Below, piece after piece: positions 1 to 6,539 of a stretch of 12,953 bases of DNA. The stretch is from Bacteroidales bacterium UBA4073 (GTDB lineage Bacteria; Bacteroidota; Bacteroidia; Bacteroidales; Tenuifilaceae), in assembly GCA_002383425.1 (NCBI GenBank), contig DFYV01000152.1:14354-27306 (forward strand). The letters run 5' to 3'. The notes beneath the pieces are model-generated. The model had not been told where the DNA came from and made no database searches. It worked only from the letters and a program-made list of their open reading frames with translations. How positions within the stretch are numbered: position 1 is the first letter of the stretch; each line of letters begins with the position of its first letter. A program made the translations under genes and the position numbers.

Positions 1-340
1 GTTGATAGTCCCGAATCAGCTAATAACTGTTTAAAGGGCAATTCATATTTATAAAGGCAGCTTAAGCATCACTATATCCAACAAGTGATTATTAAATTTT
101 TTTATTTCTCAGCGTCTTAGCGCCTTTGCGGTTATAGGTGGTATAAGTTGTATGCAAGTAAATGGTTACTGATTAGTTACAAGCAAAAAAATCCAAGTTA
201 AATTTAAACCTTTTCATTCATAACTAATAAACAATGTGTTAGTTAGATTTTTTTGAGCGAGCCATACCAATTCCATCATTAAAATCGGGTTGTGCTATAG
301 GTCGAAGAAAATTCATGAAAATCAAACGAAGAGTTTCAGT
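1..340. other. AT-rich intergenic region, no gene seen
   Basis: I see no convincing open reading frame or RNA gene on either strand here. The stretch is AT-rich with several A and T runs. It contains a three-unit octamer repeat at 111-134, listed separately. The first seven bases, GTTGATA, equal one of the heptamers in the array at 2269-2417, so the window may begin at the tail of another array, but seven bases prove nothing. It lies beyond the terminator of the leftward lpd gene and probably separates two transcription units. Confidence 0.6.
111..134 (+). repeat. Short octamer tandem repeat (3 units)
   Basis: Three consecutive 8-nt units are AGCGTCTT, AGCGCCTT and TGCGGTTA, with the GCG core at a fixed phase. 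The block is clearly richer in GC than the AT-rich DNA on both sides. It resembles degenerate GCGTCTT-type repeats I associate with intergenic DNA of several bacteria, but I cannot assign a function. Confidence 0.5.
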
Positions 341-367
341 AAAAAAAATGCCACGAACAATCGTGGC
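341..367 (-). terminator. Intrinsic terminator of lpd
   Basis: A perfect 7-bp stem, GCCACGA paired with TCGTGGC around a 4-nt loop, occupies 350-367. Read on the minus strand it is followed at once by A and eight T residues (341-349). It lies 23 nt past the lpd stop codon and in the right orientation, so it should end lpd transcription. It also implies that lpd is the last gene of its transcript. Confidence 0.88.
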
Positions 368-390
368 GAAATTCATGGGTGGTCAAAGAG

Positions 391-1779
391 TTAGATGTGG
401 ATGGCTTCGCCATAAGCAGAGGCTGCGGCTTCCATAATAGCTTCGCTCATTGTGGGATGTGGATGGATGCTTTTCATTAGTTCATGGCCAGTGGTCTCGA
501 GGTTTCGTGCCACAACCAGTTCCGCTATCATCTCAGTTACGTTGCCTCCTACCATGTGAGCGCCAAGTAGCTCGCCATACCTGGCATCAAAAATTAACTT
601 TACAAAACCATCGCGATTACCAGCTGTGGTTGCTTTGCCTGATGCTGTGAAAGGGAATTTACCCACTTTAATTTCATAACCGGCATCACGAGCTGCCTTC
701 TCGCTTAAACCTACGCTCGATACTTCGGGTGTGGTGTATGTGCAGCCCGGAATATTTTTGTAGTTTACCGGATGGGTGTTTAGTCCTGCAATTTTTTCAA
801 CGCATACAATGCCTTCGGCGGAAGCTACATGGGCAAGCGCTTGCCCTGGAACGATATCGCCAATGGCGTAAACCCCCTCAACGTTGGTACGATAAAACTC
901 GTCAACCTTTACCTTGCCATTTTCAATGGTTATGCCAAGTTCCTCTATTCCGATGCCCTCAAGATTTGGGGTGATACCCACAGCCGATAATACCACCTGC
1001 GCCTCAACTTCTTCGGTGCCCTTTTTGGTTTTGATTGTTACCCTGCATAGGTCGCCCGATGTATCAACTGCTTCGACTGTAGCATCGGTTTTAACCGTTA
1101 TGCCAGCTTTTTTAAAGGCACGCTCAAGCGTTTTGCTAACCTCCTCGTCCTCAAGCGGCAAAATATTAGGCATATATTCAACCAGGGTTACCTTAGTGCC
1201 TATTGCATTGTAGAAGTAAGCGAACTCACTACCAATGGCACCCGAACCAACAACAACCATCGATTCCGGCTGCTTAGGCAATGCGAGGGCCTGACGATAA
1301 CCAATTACCTTAATCCCATCCTGTTTCAGATTAGGAAGTTCGCGCGATCGTGCTCCCGTAGCAAGTATTATATGGTTTGCCGTGTAATCGGCTTGAGTAC
1401 CATCGGCAGTGGTTACTGTTACGGTATGGTTATCCTTAAGCTTACCAAAACCATTAATGACGTTAACGCTGTTTTTTTTAAAAAGGAATTGAATTCCCTT
1501 ACTCATGGAATCGGCAACGCCACGGCTTCGGGTAATCATCTTCTCAAAGTCGGGCTTAACCTCCGATGCCGCTACCCCGTAATCGGCTGAATGCAATGCG
1601 TACTCATAAACCTGTGCGCTTTTAAGTAATGCTTTTGTAGGAATACAACCCCAATTCAGGCAGATGCCGCCAAGGTTTTCCTTTTCAACCACGGCCACCT
1701 TCATGCCTAACTGGCTGGCACGAATAGCAGCAACGTATCCTCCAGGGCCGCTTCCAATCACTATAAGATCGAAATTCAT
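391..1779 (-). CDS. lpdA: Dihydrolipoamide dehydrogenase (E3)
   Basis: This is the flavoprotein that reoxidises dihydrolipoamide with NAD+ in the pyruvate and 2-oxoacid dehydrogenase complexes and in the glycine cleavage system (EC 1.8.1.4). The 462-residue length is normal. Visible landmarks, numbered from the ATG at 1779, are the FAD Rossmann motif GSGPGG near residue 9, the redox-active pair in GGICLNWGCIPTK (Cys40 and Cys45), a second GxGxxG NAD site in VVVGSGAIGSEF, the FAD-contacting VYAIGDI, and the C-terminal HPHPTMSEA motif holding the catalytic His441-Glu446 dyad of the dimer interface. An in-frame ATG two codons upstream (1785) is an equally possible start; I chose 1779 because family proteins begin close to the first beta strand. 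No other 2-oxoacid dehydrogenase subunit is in the window, so the partner complex is unknown. It appears monocistronic, with a terminator behind it. Confidence 0.96.
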   Translation of the reverse strand: MNFDLIVIGSGPGGYVAAIRASQLGMKVAVVEKENLGGICLNWGCIPTKALLKSAQVYEYALHSADYGVAASEVKPDFEKMITRSRGVADSMSKGIQFLFKKNSVNVINGFGKLKDNHTVTVTTADGTQADYTANHIILATGARSRELPNLKQDGIKVIGYRQALALPKQPESMVVVGSGAIGSEFAYFYNAIGTKVTLVEYMPNILPLEDEEVSKTLERAFKKAGITVKTDATVEAVDTSGDLCRVTIKTKKGTEEVEAQVVLSAVGITPNLEGIGIEELGITIENGKVKVDEFYRTNVEGVYAIGDIVPGQALAHVASAEGIVCVEKIAGLNTHPVNYKNIPGCTYTTPEVSSVGLSEKAARDAGYEIKVGKFPFTASGKATTAGNRDGFVKLIFDARYGELLGAHMVGGNVTEMIAELVVARNLETTGHELMKSIHPHPTMSEAIMEAAASAYGEAIHI

Positions 1780-1799
1780 AACCATAATTTTGTGTTTGT

Positions 1800-1807
1800 C
1801 AAAATTA
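1800..1807 (-). promoter_or_regulatory. Candidate Bacteroidota -7 box for lpd
   Basis: On the minus strand 1807-1800 reads TAATTTTG, an exact match to the Bacteroidota TAnnTTTG -7 element. It sits about 20 nt before the lpd start, which implies a very short leader. I see no clear TTTG at the -33 position, so this is tentative. Confidence 0.4.
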
Positions 1808-1863
1808 CTATAACAAATAGAATAGGAAAATGTTATATATCATACATGAGTTCAGTCTATAAA

Positions 1864-1895
1864 GTTCATAAAGTTGAAAGTTCATAAAGTTAAAA
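1864..1895 (+). repeat. Two-copy 16-nt repeat of GTT units
   Basis: Units starting with GTT follow each other with spacing 9, 7, 9, 7: GTTCATAAA, GTTGAAA, GTTCATAAA, GTTAAAA. This makes two near-identical 16-nt copies differing at one position. The 7-nt units match the RTT heptamers of the larger arrays in this window, so it may be a decayed or nascent member of the same repeat family. Confidence 0.55.
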
Positions 1896-2237
1896 CATTG
1901 AGAATAAGGGTTATATGTTTATTTCACAACGTTTTTTAAAATGCTGATAATTAAAAACATAGCTTGTTTTGCTAAAATAAAACATGCTTTTAATACCGGA
2001 CTCATACATATCATTAAAGGTATTTACCCATCTTTTTCGACAATTTTATACGCAACACTTTAAAAGTTTCAAATTTGCTGTTGTTTGCGTGTATGGGTTG
2101 CGGCGTAGCTTTGTAGGTTGGATTTGAGCGTAGGGTAGCAACGTCGTGGGTAAAGTACAGTTTGATACTATTTTGCCGAAAGGCAAAGCATTTTATTTGC
2201 TGGCAACTGTTTGCGGTTTGGAGATCGCAGTTTAAGC

Positions 2238-2261
2238 AAGCGTAGTCAGGAGACTACGCTT
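2238..2261. repeat. Perfect 10-bp hairpin beside the heptad array
   Basis: AAGCGTAGTC pairs perfectly with GACTACGCTT around the loop AGGA. The stem extends by two further G-C pairs if the single A at 2262 is bulged. No T run follows on either strand, so it does not look like an intrinsic terminator. It lies 7 nt outside the left edge of the heptad array at 2269 and may be a REP-like dispersed palindrome. Confidence 0.7.
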
Positions 2262-2268
2262 AGCATGG

Positions 2269-2417
2269 GTTCAAGGCTCAAGGTTCATGGTTCGAAATTC
2301 CAGATTCCAGATTTCAGGCTCAAAATGTCTGTTTTACTATCAACCATCAACTGGCAACTATTTTTTCCGAACAACGAACAACAAACAACGAATTACTATC
2401 AACCATCAACCATCAAC
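2269..2417. repeat. Composite heptanucleotide array A (inward-facing halves)
   Basis: The left half, 2269-2324, is eight in-phase 7-nt units on the plus strand: GTTCAAG, GCTCAAG, GTTCATG, GTTCGAA, ATTCCAG twice, ATTTCAG and GCTCAAA. The right half reads on the minus strand: seven in-phase units from 2417 down to 2369 (GTTGATG twice, GTTGATA, GTAATTC, GTTGTTT, GTTGTTC twice), then GGAAAAAA and two further bases, then three more units at 2358-2338 (GTTGCCA, GTTGATG, GTTGATA). The two halves therefore read towards each other. The first minus-strand unit contains the TGA stop codon of the ROK kinase gene (2413-2415). Confidence 0.85.
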
Positions 2418-3378
2418 TCTTCTTACCCAACTCTTCCCAAATAAGGGCTGCGGCTCCCAGTACTGCTGCATTTTTATTCTGCAAACCTGAAACCATGAGT
2501 TTTACCTTACCCCTGAAAACAGGGAACAGGTATTCTTCCATGTAACGGCGAACAGGATCCATAAGTAGTTCGCCTGCATTGGCCAATCCACCAAAGAAGA
2601 ATATGGTTTCGGGGTTCAGGATGGCTACCAGGTCGGCCAGACGTGTCCCCAGAATAAGCCCGGTGTACTCAAAGGCAGCCCTTGCTAACGGATCACCAGT
2701 TTTTGCTGCCTCGGTTATCATTTTAGCGGTAAGCTTATCGTACGTAACGTTACGTAGTACACTGGGTTGGTTGCTATCGGCAATCATTTTAAAGGCAGTA
2801 CGCCTAAGGCCTGTAGCCGATGCGTATGTTTCGAGGCAGCCCTTTTTGCCACATCCACACTGACGGCCATTGGCCTTGGCTACAACATGCCCAAATTCGC
2901 CAGCAAAACCATCGTGGCCAACAACCAGCTTACCATCCACCACAATTCCACTTCCAAGCCCTGTACCTAAGGTGATAACCACAAAATTCTTCATTCCCTT
3001 TGCTGCGCCGTAAAGCATTTCGCCCAAAGCTGCTGCGTTAGCATCGTTGGCAATAACACTGGTAACTCCGGTTAAGGCGGTTATCTCCTTACATAGTGGC
3101 AAAATACCCTTCCATTCAAGGTTTGGGGCATCAACAATAGCTCCAAGATTATACGAACCATTAGGCGATCCCACTCCAACTCCCAGTAGCTTGTGTTCGT
3201 GACCAAGCTCCATGAGCATCCGCTCAATCTCGCCCGTTAAATTCTTTACAAAAACATCAAATGTGGATTGACAGCGCGTGGGAATGGTACTCTCAGTAAG
3301 TATTTCGCCTTCCTTATTGACAATGCCAATAACCGTATTTGTACCACCAATATCAATACCTGCTACAACATCAGACAT
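2413..3378 (-). CDS. ROK-family sugar kinase, probable glucokinase
   Basis: A 321-residue ROK (repressor, ORF, kinase) protein without the N-terminal helix-turn-helix of ROK repressors, so it should be an enzyme. It probably phosphorylates glucose or a related hexose with ATP in the cytoplasm. Visible motifs are the phosphate-binding DIGGTNT (residues 9-15), the catalytic Asp112 in ANDANAAALGE, the glycine-rich LGTGLGSGI near 137-145, and the sugar-binding ExGH motif (Glu161, His164). The ROK zinc site follows, with His164 and Cys174, Cys176 and Cys181 in QCGCGKKGC, then Glu183. These features fit glucokinase best, but fructokinase, N-acetylglucosamine kinase or mannose kinase activity cannot be excluded. 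It starts 25 nt after the DUF4834-like gene and is the last gene of that apparent operon. Its TGA stop lies inside the first heptamer of the downstream array. Confidence 0.92.
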   Translation of the reverse strand: MSDVVAGIDIGGTNTVIGIVNKEGEILTESTIPTRCQSTFDVFVKNLTGEIERMLMELGHEHKLLGVGVGSPNGSYNLGAIVDAPNLEWKGILPLCKEITALTGVTSVIANDANAAALGEMLYGAAKGMKNFVVITLGTGLGSGIVVDGKLVVGHDGFAGEFGHVVAKANGRQCGCGKKGCLETYASATGLRRTAFKMIADSNQPSVLRNVTYDKLTAKMITEAAKTGDPLARAAFEYTGLILGTRLADLVAILNPETIFFFGGLANAGELLMDPVRRYMEEYLFPVFRGKVKLMVSGLQNKNAAVLGAAALIWEELGKKS

Positions 3379-3403
3379 AAAATTTGAACAAATTAAGTTA
3401 CTG

Positions 3404-3637
3404 CTAATCTAACTCTTCGTAATCTACATATTCGCCCTGGTCCTTATCGATGATTTTCTTTTTCCGGGTAAACGTGAACTTTTTGCCACTGGTACCTTCC
3501 GACGGTTGTTCATCAGTCCCTTGGTTCATCCTTTTATGCAATCGCCTGAACCATAACCGTAATGCAAAACGTCCAATTAAACCCAGCACGAAAAGGGCTA
3601 AGAAGAAATAAAAAATGAATGTTAAAAATGCTACCAT
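3404..3637 (-). CDS. Small DUF4834-like membrane protein
   Basis: A 77-residue protein with one N-terminal membrane segment (about residues 4-28, rich in Phe, Leu and Ile), then a basic stretch (RLWFRRLHKRMNQ), a polar linker, and an acidic tail ending EYVDYEELD after KKKIIDKDQG. This layout and the tail match the DUF4834 family I know from Bacteroidota, whose function is unknown. The positive residues after the helix suggest that the tail is cytoplasmic. The gene lies 32 nt after the large membrane protein gene and 25 nt before the ROK kinase, all on the minus strand, so the three are probably cotranscribed. The family assignment comes from memory of the C-terminal pattern. Confidence 0.8.
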   Translation of the reverse strand: MVAFLTFIFYFFLALFVLGLIGRFALRLWFRRLHKRMNQGTDEQPSEGTSGKKFTFTRKKKIIDKDQGEYVDYEELD

Positions 3638-3669
3638 AAGTTTTATAAACGGTAGGCAAAGATAGCTAA

Positions 3670-6360
3670 TTATTTAACGGCAAAGCATATAACCCCATTT
3701 TGTTTTGATAAAGTAACATACTGCTTACCATCTGAGGTAAAACCTGCTAAAGGGATTGAACCCGATATAGGGAAAGGGCTAACAGGCTTGCCACTTGTAC
3801 TGAAACCTACAACTGTACCATGCTGCGAAGCTAAAACCAGTAAGCTATCGGTTGAAATAACTTCAAGACTACCAGTATCAAAATTTCCTTTGGATGAGAG
3901 AATCACATTTTTCAGTTTCCCATCACCGGAATAAATACTAATCCTATTCTTATCGAGAATAAAATATTTATTATCTGCCATGCGAAAGGTATGATTGGAT
4001 GGAAAAGGTTCAAGTATCATACTTTCGACATTTCCGTCGAAAAATATTTTTCTGATAATGCCAAGGGTATCGGTTGTAACAAGGTAAGGGGTTTTACCCG
4101 AACTGGTAACAAGGTAGAATTCGGCATTTCGGGCCTTGGCAAAAAACGATTGGGGTTTAACCCTTTCCTCGCCTCGTCGGTTAAGCAAGTACAGCCGATT
4201 ATGGTCGAAAATCACAAGAAAATCCTTACCCTGGTAGCTCACAAAACCTATCCGGCTTGTAACTATGGTTTCTGTTTTGAAATTAGACCAGCCATTTACT
4301 GGTTTTCCGGACGAATCGTAGCAGTGAATCCTTTTATCGGCACAGGCCACCATAAACCGATATCTCCTGTTTTTATCGTAGTCAAATATCGAGAGGGGTG
4401 ATGTGGCAACGGCAGGCAGTGTTAGCGGAAATCCCTCCACATTATCACCGTTACGGTCAATAACGTAAATCTTATTGCCTGCCGCAAAAGCCATTTGTAG
4501 CTTGCGGTTACTAAAGATATCTACCTGATATACATCACCTATGATTGGTGAATCAATTTTTCGCTTCCAGAGAATATGACCATTGTTTCCAATCAGGTAA
4601 ATGGCGTTGTTGGAATCCTGAACCAGAAACTCAACCTGACTATTAAGGTGATTAATTAACCGATGGGGTTTACCGGTAGGTTCCATGTCGAGCTTGCATA
4701 TCCATTTTGCGTTTTTGGGTAAGGCTGAAATTCTTTCCGATTCCAATGGAACGCTTTCAACAACAAGCATTGCAAAAAGTTTTTGGCTTCCGCCCACCAC
4801 CTGCCAAACAAATTCATGTTTAAAGGTCTTTTCCCCCATATACAAACCCAATGGTTCACCGTGTAAGTAAACCTCACCAATTGGGCTTGGAACCATTCCG
4901 TTACAGTAAACTATAAGATTTGATGCTGTTGATATTCGCTGCTGAAAACCATTAAAGTTAGCACTACTCCTAAGGGTGTTATTCCGCAGATACTCATTAA
5001 TAATGAATTTTATTGAGCTGACACTTGGTCCAAAAACCAAAACGTTATCGATAGCCGTAACGTAGCTATCGGTGACATTCAGAAAGCTGTTGCCAAGCAT
5101 GGTTGGCAGGTAGGTTTTAATTGGGTTTTCAACAATCATAAAACCCGAGTGATTATCAGGTTTATACTCGTATCGGTTCAGCTTAAAATTCTTAGAAAAT
5201 ACTTCGAGTTGCTGCATGGTAGCCGAACCACTTTTTGTGTTAATAAACATAAACCACTCCGTACTATCGTTGTCCAATTTAACAGCCGATGCTGCAACCT
5301 CGCCATTTAGGTTGTTTGATAAAAACTCATCAAAAGAAATTCCTGTAAGAGATAAAAATCCCGAACGATTTTTATTATATGGTTCCGCTAAGCCAAGGTA
5401 ATCGATATAATCGCTATAATCGGCCATGAAGTTCGATATATTTGGTAGTCCATACCACGTAAAAAAGGATGTTGCTGCAGGCATGTAGCCTTTCAGGGTA
5501 AAAGGAACCGGGGTTTGACGGGTAAATGCTTCATAAAAATCGTTCCCCTGATTTGAATTAAGTACTAACCCGTTAGCTAAAATCGAATTTGATGACACCT
5601 GTACATCAAGCCCAACCCAACCGGTTACTCCTTTGAGAACATTAGAGTTCTGCTTAAGCGATAAAACTTTAGAGAGCTCATTGGTATTCACAAATATATT
5701 TGCAGCAACCCCACTTGCTGCCGTGAGAAAAAGCGACTTAAATTGCTCATCGGGCTGGCTACCTGAACCATCTTTCAACATCTCAACCGATTCTACTAAA
5801 AGTTCCTGGCTATTACTTACCAGTAAAAGATTCCCGAATACTATGAAGGTAAGACCTGAATTTTGGGAACTTGGATTTTTTAAAAGAATCCCTTTGCTTC
5901 CGGAAACTAATACATCTTCGGCATTAACTAATCCTAAGCTTTGAAGTTTCACCAGCTCCAAAATGTCACCCTGACTGAAGTCTTTTGGAATTTTAAGTGA
6001 AACCAAAAACTCGCTTTCCTGCGAGTAATTGCTATAAAAGGCTGCAATGATACTGTTCCCTCTTAGAAATGTCTTAATTCTTTGATCCGACTTCGAAACG
6101 CTATCAATAAAGTTTACCATTCTGGCAAAACCGTGTAATTCCCTGTTACCATTTAAGCTATTCCACCAGGCATTTGATTTTAGCGAATTGACAAAAATTT
6201 CAAATTCTTCAACGTTTAATACCATTGTGGCATTTAGTGGTACTGCATCAACCGGGTTATACTGCCTGTAATTCTGCTCATTAATCCACCGGTAAAACAG
6301 GAATACCACTCCGCCAATTACAGCTAAAATCAAAACGATGGTTACTATGGTGCGCTTCAT
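3670..6360 (-). CDS. Membrane-anchored DUF3352-like protein with C-terminal beta-propeller
   Basis: An 896-residue protein of unknown function. Residues 1-24 form a basic start (MKRT) and a hydrophobic helix with no lipobox Cys, so it is most likely an uncleaved anchor with the rest in the periplasm. Residues about 30-550 resemble DUF3352-type proteins: an opening 'VPLNATMVLNVEEF' segment and alternating hydrophobic strands about failing or passing values, without catalytic motifs I recognise. From about 575 to the end there are at least six repeats of a strand-turn-strand pattern with a G- or D-containing turn: IYLIGNNGHILW (587), IYVIDRNGDNVEGFP (630), IHCYDSSGKPVNGW (678), LYLLNRRGE (723), ISIYSGDGK (808) and VVGFSTSGKPVSPFP (851). 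That pattern is typical of PQQ-like or WD40-like propellers. A scaffold or sensor role in the envelope is a guess. It is the first gene of the minus-strand operon and is divergent from ileS. Confidence 0.8.
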   Translation of the reverse strand: MKRTIVTIVLILAVIGGVVFLFYRWINEQNYRQYNPVDAVPLNATMVLNVEEFEIFVNSLKSNAWWNSLNGNRELHGFARMVNFIDSVSKSDQRIKTFLRGNSIIAAFYSNYSQESEFLVSLKIPKDFSQGDILELVKLQSLGLVNAEDVLVSGSKGILLKNPSSQNSGLTFIVFGNLLLVSNSQELLVESVEMLKDGSGSQPDEQFKSLFLTAASGVAANIFVNTNELSKVLSLKQNSNVLKGVTGWVGLDVQVSSNSILANGLVLNSNQGNDFYEAFTRQTPVPFTLKGYMPAATSFFTWYGLPNISNFMADYSDYIDYLGLAEPYNKNRSGFLSLTGISFDEFLSNNLNGEVAASAVKLDNDSTEWFMFINTKSGSATMQQLEVFSKNFKLNRYEYKPDNHSGFMIVENPIKTYLPTMLGNSFLNVTDSYVTAIDNVLVFGPSVSSIKFIINEYLRNNTLRSSANFNGFQQRISTASNLIVYCNGMVPSPIGEVYLHGEPLGLYMGEKTFKHEFVWQVVGGSQKLFAMLVVESVPLESERISALPKNAKWICKLDMEPTGKPHRLINHLNSQVEFLVQDSNNAIYLIGNNGHILWKRKIDSPIIGDVYQVDIFSNRKLQMAFAAGNKIYVIDRNGDNVEGFPLTLPAVATSPLSIFDYDKNRRYRFMVACADKRIHCYDSSGKPVNGWSNFKTETIVTSRIGFVSYQGKDFLVIFDHNRLYLLNRRGEERVKPQSFFAKARNAEFYLVTSSGKTPYLVTTDTLGIIRKIFFDGNVESMILEPFPSNHTFRMADNKYFILDKNRISIYSGDGKLKNVILSSKGNFDTGSLEVISTDSLLVLASQHGTVVGFSTSGKPVSPFPISGSIPLAGFTSDGKQYVTLSKQNGVICFAVK

Positions 6361-6371
6361 ACATGTAATGA

Positions 6372-6385
6372 TTTAACATGTTAAA
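6372..6385. promoter_or_regulatory. 14-bp perfect palindrome, candidate operator
   Basis: TTTAACATGTTAAA is a perfect 7+7 inverted repeat lying 11 nt upstream of the start codon of the leftward 896-residue protein, inside the divergent promoter region. Its size and symmetry would suit a dimeric DNA-binding protein. A second ACATGT word lies at 6361-6366. There is no direct evidence for binding, and AT-rich palindromes of this size can arise by chance. Confidence 0.35.
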
Positions 6386-6476
6386 GTTACAACTAATTTG
6401 AAGGTTTGAAAGGTTGAAAAAAATAAAAGTGTTGAATTTGAGAATTAAGAAAATGCCAATTTCCGAAAAATTACTC

Positions 6477-6484
6477 TAATTTTG
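6477..6484 (+). promoter_or_regulatory. Candidate Bacteroidota -7 box for the ileS operon
   Basis: TAATTTTG matches the Bacteroidota -7 consensus TAnnTTTG exactly and is the same octamer as found upstream of lpd. It lies 55 nt before the chosen ileS ATG, which would give a leader of roughly 50 nt. A TTTG at the -33 position is not evident. Confidence 0.45.
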
Positions 6485-6539
6485 TGAGATTTTTTGGTAG
6501 TTGCTATTGCATGGATATTAGCATTTAACAGTGTTTTAT

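Larger units (their letters stand above)
1780..2268. other. Gene-free spacer with hairpins
   Basis: No credible coding frame is visible. From about 1786 to 2090 the DNA is very AT-rich and holds the lpd promoter region and a 16-nt duplicated repeat (1864-1895). From about 2095 to 2264 the composition turns more GC-rich and contains two hairpins, one a 6-bp stem TTTGCC/GGCAAA with a GAAA tetraloop at 2172-2187, the other a 10-bp stem at 2238-2261. Short echoes of the same words (ATTTGCTG followed by TGTTTGCG or TTGTTTGCG) occur near 2070 and near 2195. This could be the remnant of a small non-coding mobile element, but I see no clear ends or target duplication. Confidence 0.45.

Noticed and set aside
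914..1213. Antisense 99-residue frame within lpd, and similar frames inside ileS and the 896-residue gene
   Set aside because: They lie wholly inside well-supported genes, have no recognisable motifs and follow the codon bias of the opposite strand.
2172..2187. GAAA-tetraloop hairpin as an intrinsic terminator for the ROK operon
   Set aside because: On the minus strand it is not followed by a T run, and it lies over 220 nt past the stop codon. On the plus strand the following ATTTTATTT is only weakly T-rich and no plus-strand gene precedes it.
2211..2490. Two overlapping plus-strand open frames (77 and 67 residues) across array A
   Set aside because: They consist of repeat translation and the antisense of the ROK gene end, with no family resemblance.
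6398..6420. GGTTTGAAAGGTTGAAA-like words as another heptad array
   Set aside because: Only two or three degenerate units with unequal spacing; it may be a relic, but is within what AT-rich sequence gives by chance.
6531..6539. GTG at 6531 as the ileS start
   Set aside because: The ATG nine bases later gives the usual short family N-terminus; the three extra residues MFY have no support and there is no ribosome binding site to favour GTG.
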